Of a stretch of 12,969 nucleotides of DNA, positions 1 through 6,368 are shown one piece after another. Numbering within the stretch: the stretch's first letter is position 1; every line of letters starts with the position of its first letter. The notes under the pieces were generated by a model. The model worked only from the letters and a program-made list of their open reading frames with translations. It was not told where the DNA came from and made no database searches. Made by a program: the position numbers and the translations under genes. Source of the DNA: Rhodocyclaceae bacterium (GTDB taxonomy: Bacteria > Pseudomonadota > Gammaproteobacteria > Burkholderiales > Rhodocyclaceae); NCBI GenBank assembly GCA_030682595.1, contig JAUXNZ010000230.1, positions 1 to 12,969 of the forward strand. The letters are read 5' to 3'.

Positions 1-1
1 G

Positions 2-841
2 CGTCAGTCAGGCTTGGGCAGCGGCGTGATCGTTTCGGCCGACGGCCTGGTGCTGACCAATAATCACGTCGTCGAATCCGCCGACGAGATCGAAGTCGCC
101 CTTCACGACGGCCGCAAGACAAAAGCCCGGATCGTCGGCACCGACCCAGAGTCCGATCTGGCCGTCCTGAAAATCAACACCGACACGCCGCTCGCGCCCA
201 TTACGCTCGCCGCGGCGGAATCGCTGCGCATCGGCGACGTGGTGCTCGCCATCGGCAACCCGTTCGGCGTTGGTCAGACGGTCACCTCGGGGATAGTCTC
301 GGCGCTGGGCCGCACCCATCTGGGCATCAACACCTTCGAGAATTTCATCCAGACCGATGCCGCCATCAACCCGGGCAATTCCGGCGGCGCCCTGGTCGAC
401 AGCAACGGTCGCCTGGTCGGCATCAACACCGCCATCTACTCGCAAAGCGGCGGTTCGATGGGCATCGGTTTCGCCATTCCGGTGTCGCTGGCGAAAAGCG
501 TGATGGAGCAGATCATCAAGACCGGCTCGGTAACGCGCGGCTGGATCGGCGTCGAGGTGCAGGACATGACCCCGGATCTGGCCGAATCATTCGGCGTCAA
601 GCTTGGGCAGGGCGCCCTGATCGCCGGCGTGATGCGCAACAGCCCGGCCGACAAGGCCGGCATCAAGCCGGGCGACGTGCTGCTGTCGGTCGGCAACCAA
701 CCGGTCAAGGATGCGCAGGTGATGCTCGATCTGATCGCTGCACTGCCCCCCGGAGAACCCGCGCGCTTCGGTCTGAACCGCGCTGGCAAGCCGCTCGAGG
801 TCGCCGTCACCATCGGCAAGCGACCGAAGCCGCCGCGTTAA
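2..841 (+). CDS. degQ: DegQ/DegS-like trypsin-type serine protease, 5'-truncated
   Basis: This is an HtrA-family serine endoprotease acting in the periplasm on misfolded or regulatory envelope proteins. The catalytic triad is visible: His in TNNHVVE (codon 65-67), Asp in DPESDLAVL (155-157) and Ser in NPGNSGGAL (380-382). A single PDZ domain runs from GWIGVEVQD (about 539) to near the C-terminus, with the peptide-binding segment GALIAGVMRNSPADKAGIKPGD. One PDZ, not two, resembles DegS or short DegQ forms, which are usually anchored by an N-terminal membrane segment. That part lies outside the window, so anchoring cannot be judged. The frame is open to the window edge (RQSGLGSG), so the TTG at 14 is an internal Leu codon, not a start. 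Its stop overlaps the stop of convergent tatC in a shared TTAA at 838-841. Family is certain; the degQ versus degS symbol is less so. Confidence 0.93.
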   Translation, partial: RQSGLGSGVIVSADGLVLTNNHVVESADEIEVALHDGRKTKARIVGTDPESDLAVLKINTDTPLAPITLAAAESLRIGDVVLAIGNPFGVGQTVTSGIVSALGRTHLGINTFENFIQTDAAINPGNSGGALVDSNGRLVGINTAIYSQSGGSMGIGFAIPVSLAKSVMEQIIKTGSVTRGWIGVEVQDMTPDLAESFGVKLGQGALIAGVMRNSPADKAGIKPGDVLLSVGNQPVKDAQVMLDLIAALPPGEPARFGLNRAGKPLEVAVTIGKRPKPPR

Positions 842-1623
842 CGTTCCTCGTTGGTCGATGACTCGGCTGCCGCACCATCCGGCCGATAGGCACCATCATC
901 GGCGCGGGAAGACTTGCCGATCATTTGTGCCATGAGGATGCCTAACTCATAGAGCAACCACATCGGCACCGCCAGCATGAATTGGGAAAGCACGTCGGGC
1001 GGGGTAAAGATGGCGCCGACAATGAAGGCGCCGACAATGAAGTAGGGGCGGATCTCCTTCAATTTTTCCACGGTCACCAGGCCCACCCGCACCAGCACAA
1101 TCACCACCACCGGCACTTCGAAGGTGACGCCAAAAGCCATGAAGGTCGTCAGGACGAAGGAGAGATATTTCTCGATGTCCGTCATCACCGCCACGCCTTC
1201 CGGAGCGAATGCGTTGATGAAGGTGAATACCGTCGGGAAAACGATGAAATAAGCGAATGCCATGCCAATGAAGAACAGCACGACACTGGCAAACAAGAGC
1301 GGCACGGCAAGTTTTTTCTCGTGGGCATACAAGCCCGGCGCGACGAAGGACCAGGCCTGATGCAGCACATAGGGCAGCGCGATCAGAAAGGCCACCATCA
1401 TGGTCACCTTGATCGGCACGAAAAATGCGCCGACCACATCGGTGGCGATCATGTGGCCGCCCTCGGGCAAGGCCGCCAGCATCGGCGCCGCCAGCAGGGA
1501 GTAAATGTCCCGCGCCCAATGGACGAGACCGAGAAAAATCACCAGCATCACCACCAGGACGCGGATCAACCGGTCACGCAATTCAACCAGGTGGGAAATA
1601 AAACTTTCTTCGCGCGCTTCCAT
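838..1623 (-). CDS. tatC: Sec-independent protein translocase TatC
   Basis: TatC is the multispanning inner-membrane receptor of the twin-arginine translocase. It binds the RR signal peptide of folded, often cofactor-containing proteins, together with TatB. The 261 residues show the N-terminal signature FISHLVELRDRL (8-19), the cytoplasmic-loop motif FVAPGLYAHEKK (92-103) with the conserved Glu101, a membrane Glu in FEVP (168) and the TPPDVLSQ segment (206-213). About six hydrophobic segments are separated by short loops. The C-terminal tail (about 236-261) is hydrophilic and variable, as usual. The ATG overlaps the tatB stop by one base (TGATG). The bases upstream are C-rich with no Shine-Dalgarno sequence, so translation is probably coupled to tatB. 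It is last in the minus-strand unit, and no terminator separates it from the convergent protease gene. Confidence 0.97.
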   Translation of the reverse strand: MEAREESFISHLVELRDRLIRVLVVMLVIFLGLVHWARDIYSLLAAPMLAALPEGGHMIATDVVGAFFVPIKVTMMVAFLIALPYVLHQAWSFVAPGLYAHEKKLAVPLLFASVVLFFIGMAFAYFIVFPTVFTFINAFAPEGVAVMTDIEKYLSFVLTTFMAFGVTFEVPVVVIVLVRVGLVTVEKLKEIRPYFIVGAFIVGAIFTPPDVLSQFMLAVPMWLLYELGILMAQMIGKSSRADDGAYRPDGAAAESSTNEER

Positions 1624-1997
1624 CAGACAGCGGGGGGCGGGCGGGCCGGGAGCCCGCTAGCGGCATTTTCGGCCGTGGCCGGGGAGTCGGCAGTCGCTGA
1701 AGCCGTATCAGCCGGCGGCAGAATCGATTGATTGAGCGATGCCTCGGTCGCCTTCATCTGTTCATCGACCCGGCTTTCCATGTCGTTCACCTGCGCCGCC
1801 ATCTCGGACTGCAACTTTTTCAGCTCTTCGATCTGCATTTCGCGTTTGATGTCCGCCTTGACGTCACCGACATAGCGTTGCAGACGTCCCAGCAGATGCC
1901 CGACCGTGCGCGCCACCTTGGGCATGCGCTCGGGTCCGATGACGATCAACCCAACCAGAGCGATCAGCATCAATTCGGTGAAACCGATGTCGAACAC
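1623..1997 (-). CDS. tatB: Sec-independent protein translocase TatB
   Basis: TatB is the single-span inner-membrane partner of TatC in the twin-arginine substrate receptor. The N-terminus MFDIGFTELMLIALVGLIVIG is diagnostic: Glu8, one hydrophobic segment (about 6-20), then the GPERMPKVAR hinge (21-30) and a long amphipathic helix (about 25-90) rich in K, E and Q. The C-terminal 30 residues are Ala/Pro-rich low complexity, ending in PARPPPAV. The start is a GTG at 1997-1995; it fits the family N-terminus exactly, and no better start is available. No clear ribosome-binding site precedes it. The gene follows tatA after 104 bases and abuts tatC through TGATG. The last codons are unusually C-rich and place a G-quadruplex motif on the opposite strand (1632-1650). 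Confidence 0.96.
   Translation of the reverse strand: MFDIGFTELMLIALVGLIVIGPERMPKVARTVGHLLGRLQRYVGDVKADIKREMQIEELKKLQSEMAAQVNDMESRVDEQMKATEASLNQSILPPADTASATADSPATAENAASGLPARPPPAV
1632..1650 (+). other. Putative G-quadruplex motif at the tatB 3' end
   Basis: The plus strand carries four runs of at least three G at 1632-1637, 1639-1641, 1643-1645 and 1648-1650, separated by loops of 1, 1 and 2 bases. This matches the canonical G3+N1-7 pattern. It is the template strand for tatB, so a structure would form in DNA and not in the tat mRNA. It encodes the Pro-rich TatB tail and lies 9 bases upstream of the tatC start. Whether it folds in the cell is not known from sequence. Confidence 0.5.
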
Positions 1998-2101
1998 GGC
2001 TAAACAGGCTTATCCGGGAAAACGAAGTTTCAGGGAAGACTCATGCCCGCTTGCGGACGTGATGTCGGAACTAAAAGTCGGCGCTGGCAAGGTGGCAGAC
2101 C

Positions 2102-2338
2102 TCAGGATTTTGTCTGCTCCTTGCGAGCCTCGCCCTCGACGGTATTACCCGTCTGACCTTCGACTTGTTTGGTCGTCGGTTCAGAGGATGACGACGCCGC
2201 GCCGGTGTTCATGCCATCCTTGAAATCCTTGACCGCGCCACCCAGATCCTGGCCGATATTGCGCAGCTTCTTGGTCCCGAACACCAACATCACGATGACC
2301 AGCACGACCAGCCAATGCCAAATACTCCATGCACCCAT
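2102..2338 (-). CDS. tatA: Sec-independent protein translocase TatA
   Basis: TatA is the oligomerising pore-forming subunit of the twin-arginine translocase in the inner membrane. The 78-residue protein has an N-terminal hydrophobic helix (SIWHWLVVLVIVMLVF, about 5-20), the FGTKKLRNIG hinge (20-29), an amphipathic helix DLGGAVKDFKDGM (31-43) and a hydrophilic Ser/Glu/Gln-rich tail. The open frame extends much further upstream, but the family N-terminus MGAWSIWHW starts at the ATG at 2338-2336. That ATG has a strong Shine-Dalgarno GAGGAG six bases upstream. The gene follows the HIT gene by 16 bases, so the his genes and tatABC appear co-transcribed. A 104-base spacer separates it from tatB. 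Confidence 0.95.
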   Translation of the reverse strand: MGAWSIWHWLVVLVIVMLVFGTKKLRNIGQDLGGAVKDFKDGMNTGAASSSSEPTTKQVEGQTGNTVEGEARKEQTKS

Positions 2339-2344
2339 CAGAAT

Positions 2345-2350
2345 CTCCTC
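2345..2350 (-). promoter_or_regulatory. Strong ribosome-binding site of tatA
   Basis: On the minus strand this reads GAGGAG with six bases before the ATG at 2338. It decides the tatA start within a much longer open frame. It is one of the clearest Shine-Dalgarno sequences in the window, suggesting TatA is made in larger amounts than its neighbours, as expected for the pore subunit (inference). Confidence 0.8.
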
Positions 2351-2354
2351 GAAT

Positions 2355-2702
2355 TTATTTGTACGGCAGCATAGGGCCGAGTTGCTCGGGCCCGCCAACG
2401 ACATGGACGTGAAGATGATACACCTCCTGCCGTCCGATCCTGCCGGTGTTGATGATGGTGCGAAAACCGTCAGCGAGTCCCTGACTTTTCGCCAGCTCGC
2501 CCAGTTTGGCGAACAGTTTGCCCAGCACGGCCGCATGGCTCGCATCGGCATCGGCCAGCGAAGCGATATGCTGTTTCGGAATGACCATGAAATGCACCGG
2601 GGTCAGCGGATTGATATCGTGAAAGGCAAAGATATCGTCATCCTCATAGACCTTCTTGGACGGAATCTCGCCGGCAATGATTTTACAAAAAATGCAGCTC
2701 AT
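2355..2702 (-). CDS. HIT-family purine nucleoside phosphoramidase (HinT-like)
   Basis: This 115-residue protein belongs to the histidine-triad family, HinT branch. Members are small cytoplasmic homodimers that hydrolyse AMP-lysine and other nucleoside phosphoramidates; the physiological substrate is not settled. The triad H-x-H-x-H is seen as HLHVHVVGG (His96, 98, 100), preceded by GRQEVY. The N-terminus SCIFCKIIAGEIPSKKVYEDD is typical and keeps both Cys residues (3 and 6). The ATG overlaps the hisE stop as ATGA (2699-2702), so it is translationally coupled to the histidine genes and precedes tatA by 16 bases. The histidine pathway passes through phosphoribosyl-AMP and ATP-derived intermediates, so a nucleotide hydrolase here may be functionally linked, but that is speculation. 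It could be named hinT. Confidence 0.95.
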   Translation of the reverse strand: MSCIFCKIIAGEIPSKKVYEDDDIFAFHDINPLTPVHFMVIPKQHIASLADADASHAAVLGKLFAKLGELAKSQGLADGFRTIINTGRIGRQEVYHLHVHVVGGPEQLGPMLPYK

Positions 2703-3025
2703 GCCTTTCCCCGACCGGCCTTCTCATCAATCCCGGAAATCCCCTCGCGGCGGCGGAATTCGACCATGATGTCATCGACGCCGATGTCAAAATGAGTGAG
2801 CAGCACGAGGCTGTGAAACCACAGGTCGCAGGTTTCGCGCACCAGATGCAAGCGATCGCCGTCCTTCGCCGCCATGATGACTTCGGCGGCCTCTTCAGCC
2901 ACTTTCTTGCACATGGTGTCGGTACCCTTCGCATACAGGCTGGCGACATAGGAAGAACCGGGGGCCGCGCCCTTGCGCTCGATCAGGGTTTCCTGAATGC
3001 GCCGGATGACTTCGAGATCAATCAT
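2699..3025 (-). CDS. hisE: Phosphoribosyl-ATP pyrophosphatase HisE
   Basis: HisE hydrolyses phosphoribosyl-ATP to phosphoribosyl-AMP and pyrophosphate, the second step of histidine synthesis, in the cytoplasm. The 108-residue all-alpha MazG-like protein shows the conserved KGTDTMCKKVAEEAAEVIMAA segment (33-53) with acidic metal ligands Glu44, Glu45 and Glu48. A second acidic set follows in RETCDLWFH (63-71). The frame is open 17 codons further upstream into hisI, but the ATG at 3025 matches the family N-terminus (MIDLEVIRRIQETLIERK) and overlaps the hisI stop as ATGA, which favours this start. It is separate from hisI, unlike the fused HisIE of enterics. Its own stop overlaps the HIT start. 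Confidence 0.95.
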   Translation of the reverse strand: MIDLEVIRRIQETLIERKGAAPGSSYVASLYAKGTDTMCKKVAEEAAEVIMAAKDGDRLHLVRETCDLWFHSLVLLTHFDIGVDDIMVEFRRREGISGIDEKAGRGKA

Positions 3026-3408
3026 TTGTAGATTTCCTTGGGGTCTTTCAGGACAGGTTCGACATCCAGCCAGCAATCGTTTTCAAGTTTTTGGAAAAAG
3101 CAGCTGCGCCGCCCGGTGTGACAGGCAATGCCGCCGGTCTGCTCGATCTTGAGCAGCACGACATCGCTGTCGCAATCGGTACGGATTTCGCGAACCTTTT
3201 GCGTATGGCCGGATTCTTCGCCCTTGTGCCACAGCTTTCTGCGTGATCTCGACCAGTAAACCGCCTCGCCGAGTTGCGCGGTTTTTTCCAGCGCCTCGCG
3301 ATTCATCCAGGCGAACATCAGCACCGCGCCGGTCTCTGCATCCTGGGCAATCGCCGGGATCAGGCCCTGCTCGTCCCACTTCACCTCGTTCAACCACTTT
3401 TTTGTCAT
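3022..3408 (-). CDS. hisI: Phosphoribosyl-AMP cyclohydrolase HisI
   Basis: HisI opens the adenine ring of phosphoribosyl-AMP, the third step of histidine synthesis, as a zinc- and magnesium-dependent cytoplasmic dimer. The 128 residues carry the metal motif DCDSD (78-82) and the zinc-binding cysteines in GGIACHTGRRSCFF (Cys96 and Cys103), with Cys79 as the likely third ligand. MNREALEKT and YWSRSRRKLWHKGE are further family signatures. Start and stop are both in ATGA overlaps, with hisF upstream (3405-3408) and hisE downstream (3022-3025), so translation of the three genes is likely coupled. It is monofunctional, with no HisE domain. Confidence 0.97.
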   Translation of the reverse strand: MTKKWLNEVKWDEQGLIPAIAQDAETGAVLMFAWMNREALEKTAQLGEAVYWSRSRRKLWHKGEESGHTQKVREIRTDCDSDVVLLKIEQTGGIACHTGRRSCFFQKLENDCWLDVEPVLKDPKEIYK

Positions 3409-4163
3409 AGTCGGACTTCAATTCCCTGTGTACGCATGAATTCCTTTGCCTGGCGGACGGTGTATTCGCCGTAATGAAAAATACTCGCCGCCAGCACGGC
3501 ATCGGCGCGGCCCTGGGTCACGCCGTCGGCCAAGTGCTGGAGATTGCCGACCCCGCCGCTGGCGATAACCGGGATCGCCACGGCATCGGCCACCGCCCGC
3601 GTCAGACCGAGGTCAAAACCGTTCTTGGTGCCGTCGCGATCCATGCTGGTCAGCAGGATTTCGCCGGCCCCGAGCGCCGCCACCTGCCGCGCCCAGTCGA
3701 TGGCATCGATGTGCATGTTGTTGCGCCCGCCGTGGGTAAAGACTTCCCATTTCCCGGGACTGGTCTGCTTGGCGTCAATGGCGACGACAATGCACTGGCT
3801 GCCGACCTTGGCGGCGGCATCGGCCACCAGTTGCGGATTTTGCACGGCGGCAGTGTTCATGCCGACCTTGTCGGCGCCGGCATTCAAAAGACGGCGCACG
3901 TCTTCCACCTTGCGCACGCCCCCGCCCACCGTCAGCGGAATGAACACCTCGGAAGCTACCGCCTCGACGATGTGCAAGATGATGTCACGGTCGTCGGAGC
4001 TGGCGGTGATGTCGAGAAAAGTGATCTCGTCGGCACCCTGTTCGTCGTAGCGACGCGCGATTTCGACCGGATCGCCGGCATCGCGCAAGCTTACGAAATT
4101 AACGCCCTTGACGACGCGGCCGGCCTTGACGTCGAGGCAGGGAATGATGCGTTTGGCTAGCAT
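3405..4163 (-). CDS. hisF: Imidazole glycerol phosphate synthase subunit HisF
   Basis: HisF is the cyclase half of imidazole glycerol phosphate synthase. It uses ammonia from HisH to convert PRFAR into IGP and AICAR, the latter re-entering purine synthesis. The 252-residue (beta-alpha)8 barrel shows the catalytic aspartates Asp11 (IIPCLDVKAGRVVKG) and Asp130 (VVAIDAKQ). It also has the phosphate-binding segments PLTVGGGVR (77-85) and IASGGVGNL in the C-terminal half. The ATG lies six bases after the hisA stop, with no Shine-Dalgarno between, so initiation probably relies on ribosomes finishing hisA. The stop overlaps hisI as ATGA. Length and motifs are normal for the family. Confidence 0.98.
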   Translation of the reverse strand: MLAKRIIPCLDVKAGRVVKGVNFVSLRDAGDPVEIARRYDEQGADEITFLDITASSDDRDIILHIVEAVASEVFIPLTVGGGVRKVEDVRRLLNAGADKVGMNTAAVQNPQLVADAAAKVGSQCIVVAIDAKQTSPGKWEVFTHGGRNNMHIDAIDWARQVAALGAGEILLTSMDRDGTKNGFDLGLTRAVADAVAIPVIASGGVGNLQHLADGVTQGRADAVLAASIFHYGEYTVRQAKEFMRTQGIEVRL

Positions 4164-4169
4164 GGAGGT

Positions 4170-4916
4170 CTAGTTGCCGTTGGCAATCTTGTCCGCCTCG
4201 GCCTGCGCCTTGCGGAAATCGAGTTTACCTTCGTAGATGGCGCGGCCGGTGATGGCGCCCATGATGCCTTCGTCGGCAACGGCGCACAGCGCCTTGACGT
4301 CATCCAGGCTGGCGATGCCGCCGCTGGCGATGACGGGGATGCGCAATGCCTGCGCGAGCTTGACGGTCGCCTCGACATTCACGCCCGAGAGCATGCCGTC
4401 GCGTCCGATGTCGGTGTAGATCACGCCTTCGACGCCATAGTCCTCGAATTTCTTCGCCAGGTCGATAACGTCGTGGCCGGTCATCTTCGACCAGCCATCA
4501 ACCGCCACCTTGCCGTCCTTGGCATCCAGCCCGACAATGATGTGGCCGGGAAAGGCAGTGCAGGCATCGTGCAGAAAACCCGGGTTCTTGACGGCCGCCG
4601 TGCCGATGATGACGTAGGTAATGCCGTCGTCGAGACAGCGCTCGATGGTGTCGAGATCGCGAATCCCGCCGCCCAGTTGCACCGGAATTTCCTCGCCGAC
4701 TTCTTGCAAAATCGCCTTGATCGCCGACTCGTTTTTCGGTTTGCCGGCGAAGGCGCCATTCAGGTCGACCAGATGCAGGCGGCGCGCGCCCTGCTCGATC
4801 CAGTGGCGCGCCATGGCGCCGGGGTTTTCGGAAAACACCGTGGCATCGTCCATCACGCCTTGTTTGAGGCGCACACAATGCCCATCTTTCAGGTCAATCG
4901 CGGGAATCAGCAACAT
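4170..4916 (-). CDS. hisA: ProFAR isomerase HisA
   Basis: HisA isomerises the aminoaldose ProFAR to the aminoketose PRFAR, the fourth step of histidine synthesis. The 248-residue (beta-alpha)8 barrel is related to HisF. Visible features are LLIPAIDLKDGHCVRLKQG with catalytic Asp8, GLDAKDGKVAVDGW with the second catalytic Asp (131), and the phosphate sites QLGGGIRD (80-87) and IASGGIASLDD. The start ATG matches the family N-terminus. The 39-base spacer after hisH has no clear Shine-Dalgarno, but on the plus strand it holds a short direct repeat TTGGGTA at 4928-4934 and 4941-4947 of unknown meaning. It is positioned between its pathway partners hisH and hisF. Confidence 0.98.
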   Translation of the reverse strand: MLLIPAIDLKDGHCVRLKQGVMDDATVFSENPGAMARHWIEQGARRLHLVDLNGAFAGKPKNESAIKAILQEVGEEIPVQLGGGIRDLDTIERCLDDGITYVIIGTAAVKNPGFLHDACTAFPGHIIVGLDAKDGKVAVDGWSKMTGHDVIDLAKKFEDYGVEGVIYTDIGRDGMLSGVNVEATVKLAQALRIPVIASGGIASLDDVKALCAVADEGIMGAITGRAIYEGKLDFRKAQAEADKIANGN

Positions 4917-4955
4917 GGTAGCCGGTCTTGGGTAAGAGGGTTGGGTAGGAAAGCT

Positions 4956-5594
4956 CTAAGGTTGCCAGTGCATGAAATTGTCGAGCAAGCGCAAGCCGGA
5001 CGCCGCGCTTTTTTCGGGATGGAACTGGACGGCAAAGATGTTAGCGCGGGCCACCGCGCTGGTAAAGGAAGGTCCATACAGCGTCGACCCGGCGATCAGG
5101 TCCGGAGTCGCCGGTTCGACATAATAGCTATGCACGAAGTAAAAGCGTTCGCCGTCGGCGATGCCGTTCCAGAGCGGGTGCGCCGCAGCCTGCCACACCT
5201 CGTTCCAGCCCATGTGCGGCACCTTGAGCGGCACCCCGGCGGCATCGTGCATGGCTTCACCAGGAAACCGTCGCACCTGGCCGGGAAAAATTCCCAGGCC
5301 GGCGACATCGCCTTCATCACTGTGTTCGAAGAGCATTTGCAGACCGATGCATATCCCCAAAAAAGGCTTGGTCGCGGCTGCCGTCACGACGGCGTCGGCA
5401 AGGCCACGCGCCTTGAGTTCGCGCATGCAGTCGGGCATGGCGCCCTGACCGGGCACGATGACGCGCCCGGCAGCAGCCAGCACCGCCGGATCGGCGGTGA
5501 CCAGCACCTGATAATCGGGCGCGACATGCTCGATGGCTTTGGCCACCGAACGCAGATTGCCCATGCCGTAATCGACGATCGCTACAGTCTTCAT
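4956..5594 (-). CDS. hisH: Imidazole glycerol phosphate synthase glutaminase subunit HisH
   Basis: HisH is the class I glutamine amidotransferase subunit that passes ammonia to HisF through the barrel. The 212 residues show the N-terminal VAIVDYGMGNLRSV, the nucleophile Cys82 in FLGICIGLQMLF, and the His192/Glu194 pair in VQFHPEKS that completes the triad. The oxyanion strand PGQGAMPDCM (48-57) and the HFxxMGWN-like segment (VPHMGWNEVW) are also present. A possible Shine-Dalgarno AGGCGG (5603-5608) lies eight bases before the ATG, and the gap to hisB is 20 bases. hisF lies two genes downstream, so the two synthase subunits are made from the same unit. Confidence 0.97.
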   Translation of the reverse strand: MKTVAIVDYGMGNLRSVAKAIEHVAPDYQVLVTADPAVLAAAGRVIVPGQGAMPDCMRELKARGLADAVVTAAATKPFLGICIGLQMLFEHSDEGDVAGLGIFPGQVRRFPGEAMHDAAGVPLKVPHMGWNEVWQAAAHPLWNGIADGERFYFVHSYYVEPATPDLIAGSTLYGPSFTSAVARANIFAVQFHPEKSAASGLRLLDNFMHWQP

Positions 5595-5614
5595 CTGAAA
5601 AACCGCCTGGAGGC

Positions 5615-6226
5615 TTAGAGACTGCCCTTGGTTGAGGGCACGGCATCGCCGACACGCGGATCGCTGGCAATCGCCATGCGCAATGCCCGGGCAAACGCCT
5701 TGAACACGGTTTCGGCCTGGTGGTGTGCGTTGTCGCCGCGCAGATTGTCGATATGCACCGTGATGGCGGCATGATTGACCACCGCCTGGAAAAACTCGCG
5801 GAACAGGTCGACATCGAACTCGCCAATGCGGGCACGGGTGAACTCGACATTGAACGACAAGCCGGGCCGGCCGGAAAGATCGATCACGACCCGGGAGAGC
5901 GCCTCATCGAGCGGCACATAGGCACTGCCGTAGCGGGTCAGGCCCTTCTTGTCGCCCAGGGCCTGGGCCAGCGCCTGACCCAGCGTGATGCCGACATCCT
6001 CGACGGTGTGATGCGCGTCGATATGCAGGTCGCCGCGGGCATCGACCTGCAAGTCGATCAGGCCATGCCGGGCAATCTGATCGAGCATGTGATCGAAGAA
6101 ACCGATGCCGGTATTCAGCTGCGACTTGCCGGTGCCGGCGAGATCGAGTTTGACGCGAACCTGGGTTTCCAGCGTGGTCCGGTTGACGTCGGCGGTGCGG
6201 AGGGCTGTGCTGAGCGGGGGAGCCAT
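5615..6226 (-). CDS. hisB: Imidazoleglycerol-phosphate dehydratase HisB (monofunctional)
   Basis: HisB removes water from imidazole glycerol phosphate to give imidazole acetol phosphate, using manganese in a 24-subunit assembly. The 203 residues show the metal motifs FFDHMLDQIARHG (His46), HHTVED (72-77) and HHQAE (168-172), plus FFQAVVNHA (146-154). The N-terminal histidinol-phosphatase domain of enteric HisB is absent, so a separate phosphatase must exist elsewhere. The ATG at 6226 gives an N-terminal extension of about eight residues before the usual RTADVNRTTLETQ; no start codon lies closer. It is the first gene of the hisBHAFIE-HIT-tatABC block and is divergent from hisC. An extended -10 element about 40 bases upstream is a plausible promoter. 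Confidence 0.97.
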   Translation of the reverse strand: MAPPLSTALRTADVNRTTLETQVRVKLDLAGTGKSQLNTGIGFFDHMLDQIARHGLIDLQVDARGDLHIDAHHTVEDVGITLGQALAQALGDKKGLTRYGSAYVPLDEALSRVVIDLSGRPGLSFNVEFTRARIGEFDVDLFREFFQAVVNHAAITVHIDNLRGDNAHHQAETVFKAFARALRMAIASDPRVGDAVPSTKGSL

Positions 6227-6266
6227 CGGGATTTAAGGTACGCGTCCAAGGGTTGCAATCCGCTGC

Positions 6267-6275
6267 ATGATACCA
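6267..6275 (-). promoter_or_regulatory. Candidate extended -10 promoter for the hisB-tatC block
   Basis: On the minus strand this reads TGG-TATCAT, matching the sigma-70 extended -10 TGn-TATAAT at all but one base. The predicted start of transcription is near 6260, leaving a leader of about 34 bases before the hisB ATG. No good -35 lies at the usual distance, which extended -10 promoters can tolerate. The location at the head of a long gene block with no co-oriented gene upstream supports it. It is a pattern match only. Confidence 0.4.
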
Positions 6276-6353
6276 TTTTGGTTCCGGCATAACGCCCGCA
6301 CGCGCGTGCATTGGCCTTCTCCGAAACTTAGTTTTGGTTTCCGCTTAACCCGC
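6276..6353. repeat. Imperfect direct repeat flanking a 12-bp palindrome, hisB/hisC divergent region
   Basis: A 24-base unit at 6276-6299 (core TTTTGGTT-CCGGC-ATAAC-GCCCGC) recurs imperfectly at 6332-6353 (TTTTGGTTTCCGC-TTAACCCGC), starting 56 bases apart. Between them is a perfect 12-bp palindrome, GCACGCGCGTGC, at 6298-6309. Together they fill most of the space between the candidate hisB promoter and the hisC start. They could be operator sites or promoter-duplication remnants. The palindrome is alternating GC-rich sequence and could arise by chance. Confidence 0.4.
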
Positions 6354-6368
6354 TTTGAAAATCCCGCC

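Noticed and set aside
2339..2551. N-terminal extension of tatA (about 71 codons)
   Set aside because: It is the out-of-frame shadow of the HIT gene. The strong Shine-Dalgarno and the TatA N-terminus place the start at 2338.
3026..3076. N-terminal extension of HisE (17 codons)
   Set aside because: It overlaps hisI in another frame. The ATGA overlap and family N-terminus favour 3025.
4473..5618. Long plus-strand open frame opposite hisA and hisH
   Set aside because: It is fully antisense to two conserved enzymes with intact catalytic residues and has no family features.
6227..6311. Possible histidine leader peptide and attenuator ahead of hisB
   Set aside because: The minus-strand frame here has only scattered His codons and runs into hisB in another frame. 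There is no His run and no terminator/antiterminator pair.
6267..6368. Upstream in-frame ATG that would extend HisC by 34 residues
   Set aside because: The extension resembles no HisC N-terminus, and it covers the divergent promoter region. The ATG at 6369 fits the family.
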